A stretch of 64,000 nucleotides of DNA, taken from positions 62,001 to 126,000 of the forward strand of contig NZ_ATYR01000012.1 of the NCBI RefSeq assembly GCF_000427785.1, read 5' to 3'. The notes beneath the pieces were generated by a model that saw only the letters and a list, made by a program, of their open reading frames with translations, made no database searches and was not told where the DNA came from. Position numbers and translations under genes: made by a program. This DNA comes from Massilia alkalitolerans DSM 17462. GTDB taxonomy: Bacteria > Pseudomonadota > Gammaproteobacteria > Burkholderiales > Burkholderiaceae_D. Within the stretch, counting starts at the first letter, position 1, and each line of letters opens with the position of its first letter. Positions 1-9,250 of the stretch are shown one piece after another.

Positions 1-440
1 AGATGCGCACCAAAGGCGGCGGCACGCTCGGCAAGCAGGTCGAGCTGTCGCGTGCCTACCTGGCCATCATGCAGGCGCGCATGAAGGAGCGCCTGCAGGT
101 GCGCTTCGAGGTGCCCGATTTCCTGGGCAGCTCGCCCTTCCCGTCGATGATGCTGCAGACCCTGATCGAGAATTCGATCAAGCATGGCCTGGAGCCGAAG
201 GTGGCCGGCGGCACCATCACGGTCCGCGCCCATGTCGAAGTAGCCACGCTGCACGTGGACGTGTGCGACGATGGTGTCGGCATCGACCTGCACGCCGACG
301 AAGGCGTAGGCCTGGCCAACATCCGCGAGCGCCTCGCCCTGCTGTACGGGAAGGATGCCGAGCTGGTGATCGAGATGCCACCCGGCGGCGGCGCCTGCGC
401 CTCGATCCGCCTGCCCTACCGGATGACGGAGTTCGACTGA
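1..440 (+). CDS. LytS-type sensor histidine kinase, C-terminal part (5'-truncated by window edge)
   Basis: Only the last ~146 codons are present; the reading frame is open to the left edge. The visible part is the end of the His-kinase segment and an HATPase_c domain. The N box reads LIENSIKHG, the G1 box reads DDGVGI, and GVGLANIRERL is typical of LytS/YehU/AlgZ kinases, which phosphorylate LytTR regulators. The stop overlaps the start of the next gene (ATGA-type overlap at 438-442), so kinase and regulator are translationally coupled partners. The sensed signal cannot be told because the N-terminus lies outside the window. Confidence 0.9.
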   Translation, partial: MRTKGGGTLGKQVELSRAYLAIMQARMKERLQVRFEVPDFLGSSPFPSMMLQTLIENSIKHGLEPKVAGGTITVRAHVEVATLHVDVCDDGVGIDLHADEGVGLANIRERLALLYGKDAELVIEMPPGGGACASIRLPYRMTEFD

Positions 441-1210
441 TGAATCCTGGCGCCCCGACCGCGCTAATCGCCGACGACGAAGCGCCGATGCGCGACCAGC
501 TGCGCATGCGCCTGGCGGAGGCCTGGCCCGAGCTGCGCATCGTGGCCGAAGCCGCCAACGGCGCCGAGGCGCTGGAGCTGGCGGCCCGGCACAAGCCCGA
601 TATCGCGTTCCTGGACATCCGCATGCCGGGCATGGGCGGCATCGACGCCGCGCGCCAGCTGTACAACCGCTGCCACATCGTGTTCGCCACCGCCTACGAC
701 CAGTACGCGCTCGACGCCTTCGAACAGGGAGCGATCGACTACCTGCTCAAGCCGGTGACGCCGGCACGGTTGCAGACCACCTGCGAGCGCCTGCGCGCGC
801 GGCTCACCAGGGCGCCGCAGGACATCGGCGCGCAGCTGGCCGAGCTGGGCGCCCTGCTCAAGCAGGGCGGCGCGGCCAGGCCGAACTACCTGAAGTGGAT
901 CCAGGCCCAGGTGGGCGGCAGCCTGCGCATGGTCAGCACGCGCGAGGTCCTGTTCTTCCAGGCCGACGACAAGTACACCTGCGTGCAAACCGCGACTGCC
1001 CAGCTCCTGATCCGCAAGACGCTCAAGGAACTGGCGGACGAGCTGGACCCGGACGAGTTCTGGCGCATCCACCGCTCGACCCTGGTGCGGGTGGATGCGA
1101 TCGCCGAGGTGTTTCGCGACCTGCGCGGGCGCCAGATGGTCCGTCTGCGCAACTTCCCCGGCGAGCTGGAAGTGAGCCGCAACCACGGGCATCTGTTCCA
1201 GCAGATGTGA
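440..1210 (+). CDS. LytTR-family response regulator
   Basis: The start is the ATG overlapping the kinase stop, giving 256 aa; a longer in-frame reading upstream lies inside the kinase gene and is rejected. The N-terminus is a receiver domain: acidic pair in IADDEAP, phospho-acceptor Asp in AFLDIRMPGM, conserved Thr/Ala in FATAYD, and the Lys in LLKPV. The C-terminus is a LytTR DNA-binding domain (VSTREVLFFQADDKYT, then FWRIHRSTLVRVDAI). It is an AlgR/LytR-like transcription factor that pairs with the upstream kinase. Its targets are unknown. Confidence 0.95.
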   Translation: MNPGAPTALIADDEAPMRDQLRMRLAEAWPELRIVAEAANGAEALELAARHKPDIAFLDIRMPGMGGIDAARQLYNRCHIVFATAYDQYALDAFEQGAIDYLLKPVTPARLQTTCERLRARLTRAPQDIGAQLAELGALLKQGGAARPNYLKWIQAQVGGSLRMVSTREVLFFQADDKYTCVQTATAQLLIRKTLKELADELDPDEFWRIHRSTLVRVDAIAEVFRDLRGRQMVRLRNFPGELEVSRNHGHLFQQM

Positions 1211-1230
1211 TGCCCTTGGCGGCCTGGCGC

Positions 1231-1899
1231 TCAGCCGAACAGACCTTCGTCGGACCCGTCGCCGTCGAAGAAGCCGCCGCTGCCTTCCGACCCGAAATCA
1301 CCACCGCCGAGCAGACCGTCGCCCGTGCCGATGTCGTTCAGGCCGGCCTGGTCGGCCAGCGCGCCGCCCGACAGGTCGGCGCCTGACAGGTTTTCTCCGC
1401 CCAGCAGGTGGGCGCCGCCGTTTCCGTCGTGGTCATGGAACAGGTTGTCCAGGCCGTGGAAGAGGAAGCTGCCGGCTGCCACACCGGCCGCCGTCGCGGC
1501 GATCGAGCCGAGCAGGCCGCCACCGCCGCCGCCACGCAGGAAGCCGCCCATGCCGCGGCCCATCGAGCCCGGCATGGCGTGCTGGTAGTGCATGTGGTGG
1601 GATTGCGGGTGGCTGGCGTGCCTGCGGCTGCCCCAGGAATGGGGATCGAGGAAGCCGCCGCGGCTGGTCTGTTGCTGCTGTTGATGCAGCTGGTTTTCCA
1701 GCGCGGCGATCTGGGATTTGGCGCTGTCCAGGGCCTGCTCCATCAGCAGCACACGCTGCACCAGCAAGTAGGCGGCATCGGGCTGTTGTGCGACCGCGCG
1801 CTGGATGAGCGCGTCGGCTTCGGGGTCTTTCTTGATGCCTCGGGCCTGGACGAGCTGGCCGAGGAAGTCATGCAGCATTTGAGTGTCGGATGGGCTCAT
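1231..1899 (-). CDS. DUF2076 domain-containing protein
   Basis: About 222 aa from the ATG at 1899, which has GAGGAG about 8 bases upstream; the 32-codon extension above it has no such site. The N-terminal ~70 residues (MSPSDTQMLHDFLGQL, then PEADALIQRAV and AAYLLVQRVLLMEQAL) match the DUF2076 family. The middle is Gln- and His-rich, followed by a glycine-rich stretch and a short hydrophobic segment (LLGSIAATAAGVAAGSFLF). The C-terminus is acidic and Gly/Asp-rich, a low-complexity tail usual for this family. Function is not established. The gene converges with the LytTR regulator gene and ends 20 bp from it. Confidence 0.85.
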   Translation of the reverse strand: MSPSDTQMLHDFLGQLVQARGIKKDPEADALIQRAVAQQPDAAYLLVQRVLLMEQALDSAKSQIAALENQLHQQQQQTSRGGFLDPHSWGSRRHASHPQSHHMHYQHAMPGSMGRGMGGFLRGGGGGGLLGSIAATAAGVAAGSFLFHGLDNLFHDHDGNGGAHLLGGENLSGADLSGGALADQAGLNDIGTGDGLLGGGDFGSEGSGGFFDGDGSDEGLFG

Positions 1900-2064
1900 G
1901 GTGGTGCTCCTCATCGAAAACGTGGTCAAAGCTGCATGTTGTGTGTCTTTTGACGATTTCAAGCCTTTGCAGTATTGGGCTGAAGCCGTTATCAACGTAG
2001 CTAATAAGATGATAGCGACATTTTTCTTGCCGCCCCAACAATTGCGCCCGGTTTTTTAGAGAAA

Positions 2065-2892
2065 TTATTGAATATTTTTTAACTCTCTCTTCAATTCTGC
2101 TGCAGTTGATTTATTTAATGAATCGCAGCTGCTCGCCAGATCTACATATACTTCTTTCCCGGTACTTTTCTTAATTTTTGCCGGATATTGATAAAAAATT
2201 AAATACCCACGAACAGCAAGCCCTATACACATCCAGCTAAGCGGCAGTACGCCAACAATCAAAAATATGTGCGTGAACGGAATTCCCGTGAATTCCCGCG
2301 CATACCCCATTACAGGAATTAGGCAAAATGCAAGAACGGAAAAAAGCAAGAAATCGCGTCCTCGAGGAGCCTGAGAGACTTTGAAGAACTTCTCAAGAAG
2401 GTATACATCACCTCGCTGCAAATAATAAACTGCGTCAACCTCTTCTTTATAGAGCATGTTTCTCAATTCCTCATGGGCATAAATACACTCATAAACGACA
2501 AAAAATTTCTTACACCAGAGATAGTGCGTGACTCCATAAATTATGATCACGACGGTATTGAAAATTAAAGGTGCCGTTCCATAGACAACCAGCACAGCGC
2601 AAGGGACAAGCGCCAAGAAAGAAAAACTTGCTATAGAGAGTGCTGTACAGCCGAAATACTTGGCTTTCCAGTCCCACCTGAAGACTAGAGGGAGAATAAA
2701 CAAAATCACCGAAAATATTAGCACTCCCAAAAGCGCCAAGGCTATCGGATTTTCCTTTATTGGAATATCAGGCACCGGGCCACAGGCGAGCGGAATGCTT
2801 GTAAGCGCCAAAAGGAACAAGCCAGAGGCTCCGACCCATGAGAACCGAGAAGGCCTTAAAAATTCCGGATTAATTGAATCGAGATTTTTCAA
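2065..2892 (-). CDS. Multi-pass membrane protein, putative immunity protein
   Basis: About 275 aa starting at a TTG at 2892. A perfect AGGAGG sits 6 bases upstream of that TTG and no better start exists; starting at the ATG at 3009 would put over 100 bases inside the upstream gene. The first 23 bases overlap the end of the upstream putative effector, so translation is probably coupled. At least four hydrophobic segments are visible (SWVGASGLFLLALTSIPLA, then two long stretches in the middle, then one near residue 215), and the C-terminus is a Lys-rich tail. No family is recognised. The position after vgrG and a toxin-like gene, the overlap and the low GC suggest an immunity protein, which is inference. 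Confidence 0.7.
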   Translation of the reverse strand: MKNLDSINPEFLRPSRFSWVGASGLFLLALTSIPLACGPVPDIPIKENPIALALLGVLIFSVILFILPLVFRWDWKAKYFGCTALSIASFSFLALVPCAVLVVYGTAPLIFNTVVIIIYGVTHYLWCKKFFVVYECIYAHEELRNMLYKEEVDAVYYLQRGDVYLLEKFFKVSQAPRGRDFLLFSVLAFCLIPVMGYAREFTGIPFTHIFLIVGVLPLSWMCIGLAVRGYLIFYQYPAKIKKSTGKEVYVDLASSCDSLNKSTAAELKRELKNIQ

Positions 2893-4261
2893 TCCAGTCC
2901 TCCTTGTCCCAAAACTTTCTATCGCGAAGAAAGTTGTGATTCTTCTCAACATTTTCCCGCATTTGCTTTGCCCAAACGGCGGACAAACCATCGTTATTTT
3001 CTTTACCACCTACTATCCGGCCGAGTTCCTTGTCGGCCCAAGCTACTCCATACGAGACGGCTACGCCTGCCGCCATAGTCGCAATACCGACAGCAACGAT
3101 GCACACGCTTACTTTGAACGCGAACATTGCTACGCATACCAAAAAAGCGACAATTAACGAAGTTAGCGCTGCAATGATAATCGATTTGATTAAGTTCATC
3201 AGTAATGCTGCTGACAGATCATAACCGTCCTTGGTAATGTCGCTTTTCCATTCCGCTAAACTGGTAACATTTCCAAAGATGAAAGCAACAAGTGCATTGT
3301 TTTTGAAAGTTCCGGCAATATTCGCAGCCGCGGAAGCTAACGAGCTGCTCGCCTTGCCAGCACCCGAAAAAATGCTTAGAACACGGTCATTCCCAGGGCC
3401 AAATCCACCGTTTCGAAAAATAGTGTTATATCGGGTATAGCCTGAGAAGTAGTACCTTGCCTTACCTTTTACATAATGTATCCTTGCCTTAACGAGCTTG
3501 AACCCTGTATCAGCCTTTCCCTCGACGCTCGATTTCAACCAGCTCCAATTATCGCCAACATAAGCTCCAGCAGAAGCAATCTGCCCGAGCAACCAGTTGC
3601 GTGTCGCAATATCATTGGGATCCACCTCAACCAGTCCAGTATCAGCCCCTCCACCACTTTTCAACTTATCCCATATGCGCGCCGGCATTCCTTTTGCGTC
3701 TCCCTCTACAACACAAACTGCTGCGCATTCTTCGTCGATGGGCGCCGCCGCTGGCCGCAGGTTAGCCGGCAAACCCATAAATTTTCCGTCATTAAACTTC
3801 TGAGTTTGGACCGTGTCGGAAGGTGTCTTTCGCAAAGGCGAGCCAATTCCAACAACAATCGGCATTGGCTTTGTTTTTGGGTCGTTGTCGTACCGTCTTG
3901 CGTCGAGCTTCGCTGGGTCTATTCTCATCAACAACTGGCCTGCTGACTTTAATAAAAATTCGCCTTTGAAATCACGTGATATCCATAAATGCAGCCGTTC
4001 CCCGTCGGCGAATAAGATTCGTTCTTTACCGCCACCAGCAACAATTTTTTTCTTGTTGGCGTTGTAAAAGTCCGACCCCGTCGATTCGACTGTGTACTTT
4101 TTCTCTTGCGCTAGGCTTAGTTCGAAAATGACATCGCGATGTTTTTTCAAGATCACCTGTACTTTGTCAGTCGATCGCCAACATTGGACCGATTCGCCGG
4201 GAAGATCAATGCAGACCGTCTGCGGTTTTGCGTTAGCAGAGCGTTCTATTCCTTGAGCCAT
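2870..4261 (-). CDS. Putative type VI secretion cargo effector with C-terminal hydrophobic region
   Basis: 463 aa encoded 58 bp downstream of vgrG on the same strand. The N-terminal ~120 residues are rich in predicted beta strands. The middle has no recognised motif. Residues ~350-408 form a long hydrophobic, Gly/Ala-rich segment (two likely membrane helices), followed by a charged C-terminus. This plan fits a membrane-active (pore-forming) toxin, but no family is recognised. The DNA is clearly richer in A+T than the flanking genes, as expected for exchanged effector cassettes. A housekeeping membrane protein cannot be excluded. Confidence 0.65.
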   Translation of the reverse strand: MAQGIERSANAKPQTVCIDLPGESVQCWRSTDKVQVILKKHRDVIFELSLAQEKKYTVESTGSDFYNANKKKIVAGGGKERILFADGERLHLWISRDFKGEFLLKSAGQLLMRIDPAKLDARRYDNDPKTKPMPIVVGIGSPLRKTPSDTVQTQKFNDGKFMGLPANLRPAAAPIDEECAAVCVVEGDAKGMPARIWDKLKSGGGADTGLVEVDPNDIATRNWLLGQIASAGAYVGDNWSWLKSSVEGKADTGFKLVKARIHYVKGKARYYFSGYTRYNTIFRNGGFGPGNDRVLSIFSGAGKASSSLASAAANIAGTFKNNALVAFIFGNVTSLAEWKSDITKDGYDLSAALLMNLIKSIIIAALTSLIVAFLVCVAMFAFKVSVCIVAVGIATMAAGVAVSYGVAWADKELGRIVGGKENNDGLSAVWAKQMRENVEKNHNFLRDRKFWDKEDWIEKSRFN

Positions 4262-4319
4262 AACTGTTCGTCCAGAGAAGATTTATTTCGATATCGAAGA
4301 TGAGTACAAGAGATCTTTC

Positions 4320-7226
4320 TTAGTTACGTCGTGGTTGTTTTGCGCCAAACGGTCCCAGCGGAACATTCTTAAGAACAGTCTTGCCATTCCCATCCAGTAC
4401 TGCCTCCCTTTGCGCCCCATTCGAAAATCTGAATGCTATAGGCTCATCGGTGAGAACGTTCCCGTCTGCATCTAGGTACTCGATCTCAAGATCACGCTTT
4501 AGATTCAGTTCGGAGATTTTCATTGCATATTCGGGACTGGGTACGCTGACCGGCCCCGCCAACTCCTTCTTGCTCGCCTTGAACTCCACATTCCCCGGCG
4601 CATGCACCTCGATATTCCCCCCTTCGAGCTTGATATACGCCCCCTGCGCCGTCAGCAACACATGCTTCTTCGGCGCCGAAATCGCCACCGATTTCGTCAC
4701 GCTCGCCACGGTGATCTTCTTGTCCGCCGTCAGCCTCGTCGGCCCCGACTGACTCTGGCTGCTCAGCTTCCCACTGGCTGCATGCAGCTTGATGCCCACC
4801 TCCTGGTTCGGTTTTTCCTTGTTGGTGGCTTTGCCGTAGGTGAACAGGCTGATTCCCTTCGCAACCAGGGTGGATGAGTTGCCCTGCGCGACAACATTGA
4901 TGTCCTGCCCCGCAACGATGCTGCTCGTGGTCCCTGCGGAAATCACCGCATCGGCCGGCGTGGTAACGACGATGCCCGCAGGACTCGACAGCTGCAGCTG
5001 GGGCTCGCTGTACGCGACGGCGCCATCGGCGGCGGCTCCGATCACCTCGGCGCTATGCGCCATCTCTTTCACCGCCGCGAGTTCTTCCGGCGCCGGCTCC
5101 TCCTCCAGCCTGGCGTTATGCTTCTGCGCCAGCTTCGCCACATCGACTTGCAAGCGATGGCTCTCTTCGATCTGCGACACCGCTTCGCGCGAATCGAGCT
5201 GGCTGCCGCGCGCCCCCTGCCGCGCATCGGTGGACAGCAACATCCCCTGCCCTGCCCGCAGCGCCAGGCTGTGCGCCGTCTTCAGCTCCGCCCCGAAGCC
5301 CACCGTCTGCAGCCGCTCGTTATCGGTCTGGTGCACCAGATGCCCCAGGTTCAGCTCCGCCGTGCCTTCATGCGCCTTCATATGACACTGCAGGGAAGTG
5401 CGCGCCTGCCCGGGGCTGTCGTCGAACACCAGCTGGCTGTAGGCGCCGCTGCCGGACTGGCTGTCACCCATGCCCTGCGACTTGAAGCCCGACAGCACCG
5501 CCGCATGCCCATGCCCACCCCCTTCGCCCGGAAACCATGGCGGCGCATTGCCGGTCGCCGCACCGGGACCATGCGCGACCCCGTTGTGCTGGGCATCGGG
5601 CTGCCCGCGGCCGTTGTAGAGCGCGCCGATGACCACCGGCCGGTCGATGTCGCCCTCGATGAAATCCACCAGCACCTCCTGCCCCACCCGCGGCAGCATG
5701 TTGCTGCCCCAGCTGGCGCCGGCCATGGACGTCGCCACCCGCACCCAGGTCCCGGCCGTATCGTCACCTGGCGCTCCCGTATGCCCATCCGGCGACGGAT
5801 GCAAGGCGCGGCTATGGCTCATCGCGCCGCGCTGCCAGTGGAATTGCACCTTGATGCGATGATCCCTGTCGGTATGGACCACCGCACCCGGCGGCCCCAC
5901 CACGATGGCGGTCTGCTGGCCGCGCACGGTCGGGCGCGGATGGAGCAGGCGCCCATGTCCTTCCTCCCCCGTTGCGCGGTAAGGAACACTGGCTGGAATG
6001 GCTTCGATCCGGTTGCGGTACAGGGGACGATCGCCGGCGAGCTGCCGTGGAATCCTGGGCTCGGACTGGTGCATGGCCATCCCGGCGACCGGCCCCTGTC
6101 CCAGCAGCTTGTCGACCGTCTCGAGCATGTCGGCCGTCAGGTTGTTGTGCATCAGGTGGGTCGCAGCGGTGATCACGAAGCTGCGCGCGTCGTCGCCCGG
6201 CGCCTCGTCGAAGCGGGCATGCCCGTGCAAGGTGAAGCGCGTGCCCGGCGTGAAGGTCCGCACGGTGCCTGCGGCGATGTGGACCTGGCGCGCCGCCTCG
6301 CAGGCCTGGATCTGGTTCTCCGCCAGCCGCTCGCCCTGCTCGCGGGTCTCCCACGCATACAGTCCGGGCGTGTCGCGGCTGATCAAGGCTTCAGCCGGGC
6401 CGGCATGGCCCGCTGCCAGGACCTGGCGCTGGCGCACGGTCCGGTAATCCCAGCTTCCCAGCTCGATTCCATTGCTCGGCAGGCGGGATTCGGTCCGCCA
6501 GCGGTCGATGCTGTCGGCCTTCATGACGGCCCCTGGCCGTGTGAAGTCGACCTGCGCCTGCGGGTTCGGCTGGAAGGCGCCGTTGTGGTCGGCGATCACC
6601 ATCGTGTGTGCGCCCAGCGACGGGCTGTCGGGATCGCCGCTGTGCTCGAAGAAGTAGAACAGGCCCTCCTCCAGCATCAGGCGCTCGACGAAGGCCAGGT
6701 CGCTCTCCTGGTATTGGGTCGTCAGGCTGCGCTTGGGATAGATGCTGCGGTCGGCGATCTCCAGGCGCCATGCCGGCGCCAGCCTGGCCCGGCCGCAATA
6801 GCTGCCGAAGACCACGTCGAGGATGTCGAAGACCGACATGTCCTGGAAGATGCGGCTGTCGCGGCCCAGCGAGAGAAAGCTGGTCCAGGGCTGCAGCGTC
6901 AGGGTGTAGCGGGCGAAACCGCCATTGGCCCCGCTCATCTCCATCGCCGTCACATGACCGTGGAAGGGCCGGAGCGCATCGAGACTCGAGGCAGTGAGCA
7001 GCTGGAGCAGCGCCGGCTGGCCGACCAGCGACTTGAGACGCACATCGGCCTCGGCACAGAGGGCATCGATGGAAAAACGGAAGCCCCGGCTGATCCCTTC
7101 CTCGCCGCGCATGCATTCCGCCAGCAGCGCGCTGCCAAGTGGTGTCGTCAGCCTGAGCAGGCGGGTATCTTGCGTGAAGCTGCCGAAGGATGCGAGAAGA
7201 CTGGCAATCTGGACGTGTTCGGACAT
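4320..7226 (-). CDS. vgrG: Type VI secretion system tip protein VgrG with DUF2345 and C-terminal extension
   Basis: 968 aa from the ATG at 7226, with GGAGG 5 bases upstream (the ATG 21 bases earlier lacks a site). Domains in order: gp27-like region (residues ~25-380, with SLGRDSRIFQDMSVFDIL and FVERLMLEEGLFYFFEH), gp5 OB-fold region (~430-560, with GTWVRVATSMAGASWGSNML, VGQEVLVDFIEGDIDRPVV and GALYNG), a needle region, and DUF2345 (~740-890). The last ~60 residues (EIEYLDADGNVL, EPIAFRF) look like a small beta-sandwich cargo domain. VgrG caps the T6SS spike and carries effectors. No other T6SS structural gene is in the window, so this is an orphan vgrG island whose secretion machine lies elsewhere. 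The 3' ~220 bp drop in GC like the downstream cargo genes. Confidence 0.93.
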   Translation of the reverse strand: MSEHVQIASLLASFGSFTQDTRLLRLTTPLGSALLAECMRGEEGISRGFRFSIDALCAEADVRLKSLVGQPALLQLLTASSLDALRPFHGHVTAMEMSGANGGFARYTLTLQPWTSFLSLGRDSRIFQDMSVFDILDVVFGSYCGRARLAPAWRLEIADRSIYPKRSLTTQYQESDLAFVERLMLEEGLFYFFEHSGDPDSPSLGAHTMVIADHNGAFQPNPQAQVDFTRPGAVMKADSIDRWRTESRLPSNGIELGSWDYRTVRQRQVLAAGHAGPAEALISRDTPGLYAWETREQGERLAENQIQACEAARQVHIAAGTVRTFTPGTRFTLHGHARFDEAPGDDARSFVITAATHLMHNNLTADMLETVDKLLGQGPVAGMAMHQSEPRIPRQLAGDRPLYRNRIEAIPASVPYRATGEEGHGRLLHPRPTVRGQQTAIVVGPPGAVVHTDRDHRIKVQFHWQRGAMSHSRALHPSPDGHTGAPGDDTAGTWVRVATSMAGASWGSNMLPRVGQEVLVDFIEGDIDRPVVIGALYNGRGQPDAQHNGVAHGPGAATGNAPPWFPGEGGGHGHAAVLSGFKSQGMGDSQSGSGAYSQLVFDDSPGQARTSLQCHMKAHEGTAELNLGHLVHQTDNERLQTVGFGAELKTAHSLALRAGQGMLLSTDARQGARGSQLDSREAVSQIEESHRLQVDVAKLAQKHNARLEEEPAPEELAAVKEMAHSAEVIGAAADGAVAYSEPQLQLSSPAGIVVTTPADAVISAGTTSSIVAGQDINVVAQGNSSTLVAKGISLFTYGKATNKEKPNQEVGIKLHAASGKLSSQSQSGPTRLTADKKITVASVTKSVAISAPKKHVLLTAQGAYIKLEGGNIEVHAPGNVEFKASKKELAGPVSVPSPEYAMKISELNLKRDLEIEYLDADGNVLTDEPIAFRFSNGAQREAVLDGNGKTVLKNVPLGPFGAKQPRRN

Positions 7227-7332
7227 CGCTTCCTCCCATGCGCGCATACAAGGCGATTTCAGCGATTACACGCCGGGATTGCCATGTTGCTCTTGAGGAA
7301 GCTCAGCTTGCTTGCTTTTTGACAAGCAAAAG

Positions 7333-7368
7333 AAAAGCGCTGCCGCGTTTACCGCGTGCAGCGCTTTT
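7333..7368 (-). terminator. Terminator of the deo/cdd operon
   Basis: Inverted repeat AAAAGCGCTG / CAGCGCTTTT with a further CGCG pairing inside. Read on the minus strand it is followed by TTTTCTTTTG. It lies 18 bp after the cdd stop. Confidence 0.75.
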
Positions 7369-7385
7369 GACCGGACGATTGCTGC

Positions 7386-7790
7386 TTACCGGTTGAGGTC
7401 TCCGCCAACAAAGGCGTTTGGCAGCTGCTCGGCCGCCGTGGTTTCGAACACGTCGCCGTTCAGGTTGGTCAGCACCACCGGCAATGCCTTGCCGCCCAGC
7501 TCCAGGATCACCTGGCGGCAGGCGCCGCAGGGGGCGATCGGGCCGTCGGTCTGGCCGATCACGGCCAGGGCCGTGAAGTCGCCCGGCTTGTAGCCGTGGG
7601 CGATGGCGCTGAAGAAGGCGGTGCGCTCGGCGCAGTTGCACAGGCCGTAGGAGGCGTTTTCCACGTTACAGCCGCGGAAGATGCGGCCGTCCTTGCATTC
7701 CAGCGCGGCGCCGACCTGGAACTTCGAGTACGGCGTGTAGGCCAGTTCGCGCGCGGCGCGGGCTTCGTCGATGAGTTTCGCGTATTTCAT
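7386..7790 (-). CDS. cdd: Cytidine deaminase
   Basis: 134 aa, the normal length for the tetrameric short form. It deaminates cytidine and deoxycytidine to uridine and deoxyuridine in the cytoplasm. The zinc site is intact: C53 and catalytic E55 in CNCAERTA, and C88 and C91 in PCGACRQV. The substrate motif CNVENASYG is present. It is the last gene of the xapA-deoB-deoC-ALDH-deoA-cdd operon, 10 bp after deoA, and its products feed DeoA. A terminator follows. Confidence 0.97.
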   Translation of the reverse strand: MKYAKLIDEARAARELAYTPYSKFQVGAALECKDGRIFRGCNVENASYGLCNCAERTAFFSAIAHGYKPGDFTALAVIGQTDGPIAPCGACRQVILELGGKALPVVLTNLNGDVFETTAAEQLPNAFVGGDLNR

Positions 7791-7800
7791 GGTCTCGGTA

Positions 7801-9123
<1,323 letters not shown>

Positions 9124-9147
9124 GATGCTTCCTTAAGTGTTGACTTC

Positions 9148-9237
9148 AAAACGTCATTCCCGCGCAGGCGGGAATCCAATTTCGTTCGCATAACGCTAGC
9201 AAACTTGGATTCCCGCCTTCGCGGGAATGACGGTTTT
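9148..9237. repeat. REP-like inverted repeat inside the deo operon
   Basis: Two ~32-bp arms in opposite orientation around 25 bp: left 9148-9179, right 9205-9237. They share CGTCATTCCCGCG and GGCGGGAATCCAA. Each arm also folds on itself (TTCCCGC / GCGGGAA). This is the common CGTCATTCCCGC-type intergenic palindrome of proteobacteria. It fills most of the gap between the ALDH gene and deoA. Confidence 0.85.
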
Positions 9238-9250
9238 TAGGGTGTTGGTA

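Noticed and set aside
2065..3009. Longer start (ATG at 3009) for the membrane protein
   Set aside because: It would overlap the effector gene by 140 bases, while the TTG at 2892 has a perfect AGGAGG site.
5055..7322. 755-codon open frame on the plus strand
   Set aside because: Antisense to vgrG; low-complexity Arg/His-rich product.
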